The notes beneath the pieces were generated by a model. It was not told the origin of the DNA. It worked only from the letters and a program-made list of their open reading frames with translations, and searched no databases. The position numbers were made by a program, and so were the translations under genes. 64,000 nt of DNA from Zea mays (taxonomy: Eukaryota; Streptophyta; Magnoliopsida; Poales; Poaceae), in contig NC_050096.1 of the NCBI RefSeq assembly GCF_902167145.1, forward strand, positions 77,310,683-77,374,682, read 5' to 3'. Numbering within the stretch: position 1 is the first letter of the stretch; each line of letters starts with the position of its first letter. This document shows, piece by piece, positions 55,906 to 64,000 of the stretch.

Positions 55906-58058
55906 GTTTTCCAACTATGAAAGAGTGGACAATGCCGAAGCTTGAAGGGGAAAAGAAGAAGGGGGAACTCGTCCGACTGCCCTACCATTATAAATTCAAG
56001 AAATACTTTAAAGTACCCTGCCAAGAATGGCTTAATACAATTGAAATAATGAGCAATGAAATTCTTGGGAATTACTCTAAGAAAGAGGACCAACTGATGA
56101 CAGCGGCCTTCGGCACTCGGCCGAAACGAAGGCTGAACAGGGTGCTTGATGCCATAGGATTTGAATATGCTGACTACGGTCGACTAGGCGGAGATGCTGG
56201 GGGCCCTAAGCGAAAAAGGATTGCTAGCACTACTGACGAAGAAGTCATCAAGACAACAAAAAAGAAAAAGAAAGATTCTGATAACATTAGTGCTGAAGAG
56301 TTAAATCCTGAGCCGAAGGTGGCTATGGAAAAAAAGAGAAAAAGTGCGTCCCCAGAGCCAGAAACACCGGTCCAAGAAGAAGACACTCCTGCTTCTCCTT
56401 CTGCTATTGAAGTAGAAGAGATTATGAAGGTAATGACTGAACTCTTGCCTATCAGGCTAAGTCCGCTGGCATTGGAACTGACGAAGTTTTTTCAGAGGGA
56501 CAAGGCAGCTTCGGCAACAAAAAGTCCTGTGAAGCCGAAAAAGCGGAGAATTATTCAAGTAACAGATGTAATCCATCAGACGCCGCCACCGGCAACGGTG
56601 TCAAAAATTGTTTTTGCTGAAACTGCCGAAGCCGAAGCTTCTGGAATGAAAACCGCTGAAGCTGAAATGGGCGGAGCCGAAGCTACCGGGGCCGAAGCCG
56701 AGGCCACCGAAGAGTCGAACCTGGAAACCACAATTGAGGCTATTGACAATATACTCCTAAAAATGGCTGAAGAGGAAGCTACCGTGGCTACAGTGAATAC
56801 GGCAACTGAGAAGGGGAAAGAGCAAATTAATGAAATTTCAGAAGAAGAAGATTTCAACTTTCAAGATTTGCTCGGACAAGAATTATCAGACGCCGAAAAA
56901 GAGGAGTTGAAAAAATATGCCATATCTTGCGGATACAAATCAGGGGCTATGCTTTTTGGTGGGGTCAATGAAGGGAAACTAAGATGCCTTCGAAACCGCA
57001 CCGAGGCCAAAATTGTCAGAACCCTTTCCAAAAGCATTGGCTTGCCGAAGCTGGAAGCAGACTTGTGTCGTTATCAACAACACCACATCGCCGGAAGCTT
57101 GCTTTATGCCAACTTCAAGGTAACAAATATTTTTGTTATTTTATTACTATTATTATTAACTTTTGGGTCGTGTTCTAACGAAGGTCATTTCGACAGAGTA
57201 TATTATTAAGCAAGGTTCTGAAGATGCAACAAGATCTGGAGGAAGAGAAAAACAAAGCTGTCATTCAAGATTTGGCTGAAAAAGTTGAGAATCACGAAGC
57301 CAATCTAAAAAAGAAAGACTTCGCAATTCAAGATCTTGAACTCATGGTCAAAGAGCACGAAGGTGCATTAGAAAAGAAGGATTTTGTTATTCAGACCATG
57401 GAAGGCTCTTTGGCTGAAGCCCAACTTGAAAATGACAAATTAAAGAATGAACTGCTCCTTCAGTCAGAAAAATTCGAGCAAGAAAAGAAATGTTTCGAAG
57501 CAAGACTGAAGGCTGAAGTGGACAAATACTCAAATTTACAGAAATCCTTTACAGAACTTCAGGAGAAATGCTTAAGCTTCGGCACCCGGTGTGTGCAGCG
57601 GCTGAAAGACGTGTTTCACTCTGTCGGAGCTAGCTCTTCGAAATTTACACCTTCAGCTGAAAACCTGCCAAAAACATTAGAACATATTGAAGGCGAAGTT
57701 GACGCCCTTGACGAAGTTATTGGTGGGCACGCTGACTTCTGTGCGGTGGTAGCTTCTTGGGGCACAGCTGCTGCTTTTTTGAAGGCTGGCTGCACACATG
57801 GAAACACTGTGAACAGACCAAACTTCAGCCTGTCAGCTTCAGATTTGTTAGATATCCCAAGCTTAGCCAGAAGCATCGGAAATAGATTCATGACCCAGAT
57901 CTGGGTAAATGGCGGGCGGAAAATGGCAGGCGACGAAGCTCGAAGCCATCTTAAGCCGATAAAAAACTTATGTTTGTTACTTTTACCTTCTCCTTTGAAA
58001 TTTGTACCTTTCTTACTGTGCTGCTTGATATATGCAGGATGACGAAGCTGAAGATTGA

Positions 58059-58949
58059 CAGTGCTGAAGTTTGACAAAACTGAAGACGAAGCCTTAGCTG
58101 AAGCTTAAAATTGCTTATAATGTGCTTTCCTGCAAAAATTCTTGGAGAAACTTTTGTAATATAGATATAGAGTAACTTATGTAAATTTGTATATACCTTG
58201 TAATATATTCTGTCTTCTTTAATCGCATCCAGTCTGCTTTGCTGTGGACAAAACTTCTTTTTTGAGCCGAAGGCGAAAAACACCTTCCCTTCTTTTCGTA
58301 CACAACGAAGCATAGAAAATTTTTCCTTCGAATCTTTTTCCCCTCTCTTTTTTCTGAAGCACCTATCTTTTTGTGTAGCATGATGATGATTCTATATATG
58401 TCCAAATGAATGTTCATGAATGCAAATGACATGATGATATGTTATGTGCAAATGAATATTAGAGCACATGCTCAAAAAACCATAATCACGGTCCTTCGTT
58501 CTCTCAAGAATGATAAAAATCTTTTTGCCGTTTACTTTTCGGCTTCACCGTTTACTTTTCGGTGTATCAGCGATGACTTTTCGCTGTAAGCCTCCCTTAG
58601 GAGCTTCTTCGCCTTTTACTTTCGGCGGAATCAGCGTTTATTTTTCGCTGTAAGCCTCCCTTAGGAGCTTCTTCGCCTTTTACTTTCGGCGGAATCAGCG
58701 TTTATTTTTCGCTGTAAGCTCTGCATTCCCTTAGGAACGACTTTTGAGCTTCTCCATGTTTTCTTTTCTTTCTCTTTGCACTCGAGGGTGCGTTCTCAGC
58801 TTTTACATTTACATTTTTGGGGGATATCGCTCTTATAGAATTGAAATAAGGAAAAGAAAAATTACATGTTGTGGCCCCATTAAAAACCTTTCTCCCCCTT
58901 TGGAAAGGAAAAGGGTGCCACAAAAAAGAATATAAAAAATTACATCAAA
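58059..58949. other. Gypsy-2 spacer with 64 bp tandem repeat
   Basis: Lies between the convergent 3' ends of the antisense gene and pol. From about 58560 to 58725 a 64 bp unit (GGAATCAGCGTTTATTTTTC type; phase points 58627 and 58691) is repeated about 2.6 times. Close to the pol stop the plus strand reads AAACCTTTCTCCCCCTTTGG, a pyrimidine tract. No gene seen. Confidence 0.6.
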
Positions 58950-61900
58950 CTAAACATAATATCTCCGAAGCTCATCCGCATTCCACGATCTAGGAATGTC
59001 ATTGCCATCCAAGTCCTTCAACCTGTAGGAACCAGGTCTTGACGAAGATACTACCAAAAAAGGGCCTTCCCACTTCAGCTGTAATTTGCCTACTGTTTTA
59101 GGGTTAGCCACTCTTCGAAGTACCAGGTGTCCTGGTTCAATGTTCTTCAACTTGACCTTTCTATCACGCCATTTTATTGTTTCAGCTTGATATTTATTGA
59201 TGTTTTCCATAGCTTGGAGTCTGATCCCTTCAATAGCATCTTTTTCTACGGAGCAATCAGCTTCGTGTTCGCCCTCTGCCGAAGCTACTGTCCTTATTGA
59301 TCCTGTTTTAGCCTCTTCTGGGGTTATTGCTTCGTCACCAAACAACAGTTTGAAGGGTGTAAAGCCTGTTGATCTTGAGATGGTTGTGTTATGACTCCAC
59401 ACCACTTTGATTAACTCGTCTGGCCACTTTCCCCTCGGCTGATTGAAGATTGACTTCATTATTCCTGTCATTATGATCTCATTGGCTCTTTCAACAAGTC
59501 CATTTGATTCTGGGTGTCGGACTGATGCAAAATGGATCTTCGTGCCGATTTGATTACAAAATTCTCTGAAGTCTTCAGAATCAAACTGTGTCCCATTGTC
59601 CACAGTGATAGCCTTCGGCACTCCGAAGCGACAAACAATGTTTTGCCAGAAAAACTTTTGAATAGTAAACGAAGTTATTGTGGCTAAGGGCTTCGCCTCA
59701 ATCCATTTGGAAAAATATTCCACTGCTACCACCACGTATCTTAAGTTCCCCTGTGCTGGTGGTAATGGACCTAGCAAATCCAGACCCCACCTTTGCAAAG
59801 GCCAAGTGGGTTGTATTAGCTGAGTTAAAGACGAAGGTTGTTTTTGATCTCTTGCACATTTCTGACAACCTTCGCACTTTTGGACTAAATCCGCTGCGTC
59901 TGAAGCTGCCTTTGGCCAATAAAATCCTTGGCGAAAAACCTTTCCAAGCAAAGGCCTAGATCCAATGTGAGATCCACACAGACCTGCAAGTATGTCCTTC
60001 ATTAATTCTATACCTTCGGATCTGGATAAGCACTTGAGCAATGGGGAACAGACCCCGCGCTTGTATAACTCCCCTTCTATTATAACATATGGTCGAGCTC
60101 TTGCTTCTATTCTCCTGTTATAAGCTTCGTCATCTGAAAGAAAATTACCCTGAAGGAAAGAGATGATCTCAGTTCTCCAATCTTCACTATAAACAGGGGA
60201 TATGTTAAGGATTGCTCTTTCAAGAAGCTCGACCGAAGGTGCTTTTATTGTTTCAAAAAATACTTCCGAAGGTACAGGCAGCCCCTGGGCTGCTGACTTA
60301 GCCAATAGATCAGCGTATTCATTTTCTCCACGAGGAATATTTTTGACAGAGAAACCTTCGAAGGAAGCCTCAATCCTTCGGACTGTATCTAGATACTTTT
60401 CAAGCTTCGGGTCTCTTGCTTTGTAACTTTTGTCAATATGACCAGAAATAACTTGGGAATTAGTTTTAAGGATGGCCCTTCTGATTCCCATTGCCTTTAA
60501 TTTCCGAAGACCCAAAAGCAGAGCTTCATACTCGGCGATGTTATTTGTGCAACTAAAATCAAGTTTTGCCGCATAACAAGTTTTAACTTTGGAAGGTGAA
60601 ACTAACACAGCAGCCGCTCCCGCTCCGAAGGTTCCCCAAGACCCATCGCAAAACACTGTCCATGCTTCGGCGTCTTTATTTGTTTCTTCCTCCTGAGCCC
60701 ATGGCGTCCAGTCAGCAATGAAGTCTGCTAACGCCTGAGACTGAATCGAAGATCTATGAACATATTCAATACAAAATTCATTGAGCTCTGCAGCCCATTT
60801 TCCAATCCTTCTAGTAGCTTCTCGGTTCCTCATAATATCCTTCAGAGGTTGTGAAGAAGGAACAATTATGTTGTAAGCTTGAAAATAGTGCCGAAGCTTC
60901 CTGGAGGCCATCAAGACAGCATACAATACCTTCTCCAACTCTGTATAATTTTTCTTTGACAAACTAAGAACCTCGGATACAAAATATATTGGGGCCTGCC
61001 TCTTAACTTGGCCTTCAAGCTTCTCCTGAACAAGTGCTGCACTTACCGCTGAGTGCGAAACTGCCACATATACTAACAAAGGAGCCCCTGGCGTAGGTGG
61101 AGTTAGTGTTGTCAGATCTATCAAATACTGTTTCAGCTCTTCAAAGGCCTTCTGCTGGATTGGTCCCCATTGAAAGACTTCGGCTGACTTCAGCACTTCG
61201 AAGAATGGTAAGTTTCTTTCTGCTGATCTGGATATGAATCTATTGAGAGATGCCAGCCTTCCTGTCAATCTTTGAGCCCCCTTTTTTGTACTTGGTGGCT
61301 CCATTCGAAGTATAGCTTCGATTTTACTTGGGTTGGCCTCAATTCCCTTTGTTGAAACTAAGCAACCAAGAAATTTCCCCTTCTTTACTCCGAAGACACA
61401 TTTTTCTGGATTCAGCTTTAGACCAGCCTGTCTAAAATTAGCAAAGGTCTCTTGTAAATCAGCAATGTGGTTATCCTGCTTCGTGCTCTTTACAATGATA
61501 TCATCAACATAAGTTAGTACATTCCTGTCTATCTGAGAATGGAGAACCTTTGCTGTCATTCTGCTGAAACTTCCTCCAGCATTCTTAAGCCCTTCAGGCA
61601 TCCGAAGGTAACAGTATGTTCCACTAGGGGTTATGAAGCTGGTTTTTGGTTCATCCTCCTTCTTCATCCAGATTTGATGATAGCCTGAATAGCAATCCAG
61701 CAAACTCATAAGTTCTAATGAAGCTGCTGCATCGACTAGAGAATCTATCCTTGGCAATGGGAACTCATCCTTCGGACAGGCCTTATTGAGATCAGTAAAA
61801 TCGATGCACATTCTCCATTTACCATTGGCCTTCTTCACCATAACAGTGTTAGCCAACCATTCTGGGTATTTTACCTCTCTAATAACTCCGGCACTGAGGA

Positions 61901-62903
61901 GTCGTTCCACTTCATTCCGAGCACCTTCGGCCTTATCATCAGACATCTTCCGAAGCCTCTGCTTCCTGGGTCTGAAGGATGGATCAACATTGAGCGAGTG
62001 CTCAATAACATCCCTGTTAACTCCGCAAAGATCATTAGCGGACCACGCAAAAACATCTTTATTGTTGAATAAAAACCTTATCAAGGTTTTCTCCTGTTCT
62101 TCGGACAATTGAGATCCCAATAGCACCTTCTGCTCTGCTATATCCTCACACAAGAGCATGGGTTTCGGCTGGTCAGCCGAAGCAGCTTTTTCCCTTCTGA
62201 ACTTGTACTGCTCACAAGCTTCAGTTCCATCTATGTTATGGATTGCTTTTGAGTCTGTCCAATTTCCTTCGGCCCTTCTGGCAGCTTCTTGACTTCCATG
62301 AATAGCAATGGGCCCTTGGTCCGAAGGTATCTTCATGCAAAGATAAGCTGGATGCAAAATTGCTTCGAAGGCATTAAGGGTACCGCGACCAATGATTGCA
62401 TTGTAAGGGTACTCCATGTCAACAATATCAAACATAACTTGCTCAGTCCTTGTGTTGTTGATGAATCCGAAGGCCACTGACATTGAGATTTTGCCAAGTG
62501 CTACAATCTGCCTTCCTCCGAAGCCGCAGAGGGGATGTGTGGCATCAAGAATTTTATCTTCGGGCTCTTGCATCTGTCTGAAGGCCTTAGCAAATATGAT
62601 ATCAGCTGCACTACCTGTATCAACCAAAACATTGTGGACCAGAAATCCTTTGATAACACAGGAGATAACCATAGCATCATTGTGTGGGTAATCCTTGAGT
62701 TGAAGGTCCTCTTGGGAAAAGGTAATAGGAATGTGAGACCATCTTGACTTGACGAAGGGTCCTTGCACCCCGACATGTTGTACCCTTCTCTGTGCTTCCT
62801 TCTTCTGTTTCTTGTTGGCTGGTTCTGAACATGACCCACCCATTATCGGGAGTACCAGCTTCGGAACCGAAGCAGCTCCAGCTTGAATATTGAACGAAGC
62901 CAT
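58950..62903 (-). CDS. Gypsy-2 pol polyprotein: PR-RT-RH-aRH-INT (Tat type)
   Basis: ATG 62903 (MASFNIQAGAAS) opens 1,317 uninterrupted codons. Protease: LVDTGSAADIIF. Reverse transcriptase: WRMCIDFTDLNKACPKDEFP, MPEGLKNAGGSF, YVDDIIVKS. First RNase H: YVAVSHSAVSAALVQE, KNYTELEKVLYAV. Second, archaeal-like RNase H: VFCDGSWGTFGAG, NIAEYEALLLGL, LKTNSQVISG, YADLLAKSA. In the third site the usual Asp is Asn. Integrase: HIGSRPLLGKV with CEGCQKC, WGLDLLGPL, TVDNGTQFDS, RHPESNGLVERANE, C-terminal VLRRVANPKTVGKLQLKWEG. No gag precedes it: the ATG is 45 bp from the LTR. It appears translatable and potentially active apart from the Asn. Confidence 0.94.
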   Translation of the reverse strand: MASFNIQAGAASVPKLVLPIMGGSCSEPANKKQKKEAQRRVQHVGVQGPFVKSRWSHIPITFSQEDLQLKDYPHNDAMVISCVIKGFLVHNVLVDTGSAADIIFAKAFRQMQEPEDKILDATHPLCGFGGRQIVALGKISMSVAFGFINNTRTEQVMFDIVDMEYPYNAIIGRGTLNAFEAILHPAYLCMKIPSDQGPIAIHGSQEAARRAEGNWTDSKAIHNIDGTEACEQYKFRREKAASADQPKPMLLCEDIAEQKVLLGSQLSEEQEKTLIRFLFNNKDVFAWSANDLCGVNRDVIEHSLNVDPSFRPRKQRLRKMSDDKAEGARNEVERLLSAGVIREVKYPEWLANTVMVKKANGKWRMCIDFTDLNKACPKDEFPLPRIDSLVDAAASLELMSLLDCYSGYHQIWMKKEDEPKTSFITPSGTYCYLRMPEGLKNAGGSFSRMTAKVLHSQIDRNVLTYVDDIIVKSTKQDNHIADLQETFANFRQAGLKLNPEKCVFGVKKGKFLGCLVSTKGIEANPSKIEAILRMEPPSTKKGAQRLTGRLASLNRFISRSAERNLPFFEVLKSAEVFQWGPIQQKAFEELKQYLIDLTTLTPPTPGAPLLVYVAVSHSAVSAALVQEKLEGQVKRQAPIYFVSEVLSLSKKNYTELEKVLYAVLMASRKLRHYFQAYNIIVPSSQPLKDIMRNREATRRIGKWAAELNEFCIEYVHRSSIQSQALADFIADWTPWAQEEETNKDAEAWTVFCDGSWGTFGAGAAAVLVSPSKVKTCYAAKLDFSCTNNIAEYEALLLGLRKLKAMGIRRAILKTNSQVISGHIDKSYKARDPKLEKYLDTVRRIEASFEGFSVKNIPRGENEYADLLAKSAAQGLPVPSEVFFETIKAPSVELLERAILNISPVYSEDWRTEIISFLQGNFLSDDEAYNRRIEARARPYVIIEGELYKRGVCSPLLKCLSRSEGIELMKDILAGLCGSHIGSRPLLGKVFRQGFYWPKAASDAADLVQKCEGCQKCARDQKQPSSLTQLIQPTWPLQRWGLDLLGPLPPAQGNLRYVVVAVEYFSKWIEAKPLATITSFTIQKFFWQNIVCRFGVPKAITVDNGTQFDSEDFREFCNQIGTKIHFASVRHPESNGLVERANEIIMTGIMKSIFNQPRGKWPDELIKVVWSHNTTISRSTGFTPFKLLFGDEAITPEEAKTGSIRTVASAEGEHEADCSVEKDAIEGIRLQAMENINKYQAETIKWRDRKVKLKNIEPGHLVLRRVANPKTVGKLQLKWEGPFLVVSSSRPGSYRLKDLDGNDIPRSWNADELRRYYV

Positions 62904-62928
62904 CAGCTCAGAGAAGTGGAAGTGAGTT

Positions 62929-62946
62929 CACCGGAGGTGGGCGCCA
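62929..62946 (-). other. Primer-binding site of Gypsy-2
   Basis: One base inside the right LTR the minus strand reads TGGCGCCCACCTCCGGTG. TGG pairs with a tRNA CCA end; the tRNA identity was not determined. Fixes the right LTR as the 5' LTR. Confidence 0.75.
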
Positions 62947-62947
62947 A

Positions 62948-63543
62948 TGTTGGGGACTTGTTCTCAAATGCTATGAATTAAGAACAAGGCAACATAAAAT
63001 GTTAAATGTTAATGTCCTTCGTCCAATGAAGCATTATTCCTTTAAGGATTAATGGACTTCGGACGAAGGTTAAAAACGATACAATTACGAAGGTTAAACC
63101 TTCGTAATTGAACTCTAGTAGATCATATAAAATAATACGAAATATGAAGTATTAAAGACAAATAAATTATAAATGAACAACATCACTTTTATATTATCTC
63201 CATTTAATGTATAAAAATATTAAATACACTTATACCTCTACCTTGACAAAGATTAATTCCCGATTGGCGTGATTGCAATTGCAGGAAATGCGTGAACAAT
63301 AAAGGAGCACTGTTCACTATTTATAGGCACAGGACACAGCCTGTGAGGAATTACAATCATGCCCCTCGTAAAAGTTTACAACAACGACTCAAACATTTAT
63401 GGACTAAACGGTCATTCTATTTTTAAGTCGGTTTGCAGCTCCGAAGCTTCATGGAGAGGAACCTTCGGTCATCACATGCGGACAGCTTCAGACGAAGCTG
63501 TTTCTTCCTGCAGGACCTTCGGCGATGAAGCATGGTCCCAATA
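62948..63543 (-). repeat. 5' LTR of Gypsy-2
   Basis: Partner of 44843-45438. On the minus strand TGCCTATAAATAGTGAAC (near 63313-63330) is its TATA box. Its last dinucleotide on the plus strand is TA, against CA in the other copy. Confidence 0.93.
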
Positions 63544-63548
63544 GATGC

Positions 63549-63789
63549 AGACGAAGGTGAAGCCTTCTCCTTGTAGACGATACTAGAGGTATGATCAACT
63601 GTTAGTATAATATTTCGAGGACCTTCGGCTATAAGGCCCCCTGACACCGATATAGCCTTTTCAGTCAACAAGGTCAATTAGTTTTTGCATGCTCCTTCTA
63701 CTATTTATCGGGTTGTAATTAAGAGAATTTTCTAATATCTTAAATCAAAGTGCAAAATCAGGTTTCAGCCACTCAAGTCATCATCTTTG
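63549..63789. repeat. Old LTR-like relic, right part
   Basis: Continues the sequence interrupted by Gypsy-2. CGAAGG and ACCTTCGGC words suggest a diverged element of the same style. No coding content. Confidence 0.4.
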
Positions 63790-64000
63790 TTAGTAAGTGT
63801 ATATTCATATGCAGATGGACAAGTTACCTAGATGATAGAAGATCTATAAGAGGTTTTGCCGGATTTTTAGTCCAAACCTCATCGCTTGGAGTGCAAGAAA
63901 ACATGTCGTTGTGTTAAGATCAAGTACTCAAGGAGAGTGCAAGGCATTGACAAATACTACATTAGAGATCATGTGAATTCAGAACATATTGAAAGAGATA
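63790..64000 (+). pseudogene. Ty1/copia RNase H relic
   Basis: Across frameshifts the plus strand shows SYLDDRRSIRGFAGF, then PNLIAWSARKHVV, then LRSSTQGECKALTN and LEIM, the copia RNase H pattern (DDRRST-GF, NLI-W-S-KQ, RSS-EAEY-A). The normal A-E-Y reads G-E-C and stops are present. It runs off the window edge. Confidence 0.72.

Larger units (their letters stand above)
46965..55910 (-). mobile_element. Opie-like Ty1/copia LTR retrotransposon, young
   Basis: LTRs 46970-48224 (1,255 bp) and 54670-55905 (1,236 bp) begin TGAGAGCACC and end TTTCA, with a perfect GTTTT duplication. The direction is minus: a tRNA-iMet-type primer site beside the right LTR and a purine tract (AAAAAGGGGGAGAT) beside the left. 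I count three substitutions and one 19 bp indel between the LTRs, about 0.24%, or about 0.1 My. gag and pol are long and open. It split the Gypsy-2 antisense gene. Confidence 0.96.
46055..58058 (+). pseudogene. Antisense gene of Gypsy-2 (Transposase_28-like, coiled coil), split by a copia insertion
   Basis: Exon 1 is 46055-46969 plus 55911-57119, interrupted only by the copia element; removing it with one GTTTT copy keeps the frame open. Exon 2 is 57197-57958 (donor GTAACA at 57120, acceptor GACAG). A short exon 3, 58038-58058, ends at TGA; its donor reads AT instead of GT. The inferred product is about 968 aa. It has an Ala/Glu-rich start, a Transposase_28 ('putative gypsy type transposon') domain (FPLNRMISDVLQRFGIYFHQ, WPAGWKSEWFYVK), an acidic/lysine-rich middle with nuclear-signal-like KKKKKDS, and a long coiled coil (QQDLEEEKNK to LQEKCLSFG). 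It runs against pol. Extra antisense ORFs are known in some Tat-lineage elements; the function is unknown. The insertion makes it non-functional here. Confidence 0.8.
44838..63548 (-). mobile_element. Gypsy-2: Tat-lineage Ty3/gypsy element with antisense gene
   Basis: Two 596 bp LTRs (44843-45438 and 62948-63543) begin TGTTGGGGACTTG and end CCCAACA or CCCAATA. Flanks GATGT and GATGC differ by one base. The primer-binding site beside the right LTR and pol on the minus strand set the direction. Without the nested copia element it is about 9.8 kb. It has pol with two RNase H domains (Tat-lineage hallmark), no recognisable gag, and a spliced plus-strand gene between pol and the 3' LTR. The LTRs differ at about ten sites by eye (1.7%), giving roughly 0.65 My. 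The body is rich in GAAGC/CTTCGG words. I could not settle the family name. Confidence 0.93.

Overview
The window looks like nuclear DNA of a panicoid grass, most likely Zea or a close relative. The evidence is one conserved plant gene with spliceosomal introns, densely nested LTR retrotransposons, and a Ty1/copia element whose LTR start and CACCGGACAGTCCGGTG motifs match what I remember of maize Opie. Family names given from memory were not checked by any search. There is no sign of prokaryotic DNA. Layout from left to right. A decayed Ty3/gypsy element (Gypsy-1, 946-8349, minus strand, TSD ATTCC) lies about 0.7 kb downstream of the only host gene I recognise. That gene is a two-exon KAI2/D14-LIKE karrikin-receptor hydrolase (CDS 9086-9530 and 14156-14526, minus strand, 271 aa). 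Its 4.6 kb intron holds a chromovirus relic that was itself hit by a TRIM/SMART mini-retrotransposon and two hAT MITEs. Upstream of KAI2 are two adjacent hAT MITEs, a Tourist-like MITE, and a TTF-finger hAT transposon (18535-26597).

The hAT transposase gene is split exactly between A and T by a 6.0 kb Helitron (19494-25488, minus strand). The Helitron carries fragments that I read as ribosomal protein L12, an armadillo-repeat kinesin (KIN-U/ARK), a VPS9-domain GEF and, less surely, MSH3. From 26.6 to 33.1 kb there is old degraded sequence with a Stowaway fragment and a 1,035 bp solo LTR (TSD GTAAT). At 33131-44492 sits a complete CACTA element (TSD TGA). It has a tnp2-type transposase gene, a second gene joining a Transposase_24-type region to an ULP1-type cysteine protease domain, a captured SINA RING fragment, and striking purine/pyrimidine and minisatellite arrays.

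The right third is a nest. A Tat-lineage Ty3/gypsy element (Gypsy-2, 44843-63543) has an uninterrupted 1,317-codon PR-RT-RH-aRH-INT ORF but no recognisable gag. On the opposite strand it carries a TATA-equipped, spliced gene for a Transposase_28-like coiled-coil protein. An Opie-like copia element (46970-55905, TSD GTTTT) is inserted in that antisense gene. A MITE sits just inside the 3' LTR. The window ends in a copia RNase H relic.

Relative ages by eye from LTR differences and a substitution rate of 1.3e-8: Gypsy-1 about 1 My, Gypsy-2 about 0.65 My, the copia element about 0.1 My. The KAI2 gene is probably functional. Most other coding sequence is transposon-derived and broken by stops, frameshifts, deletions or lost splice donors.
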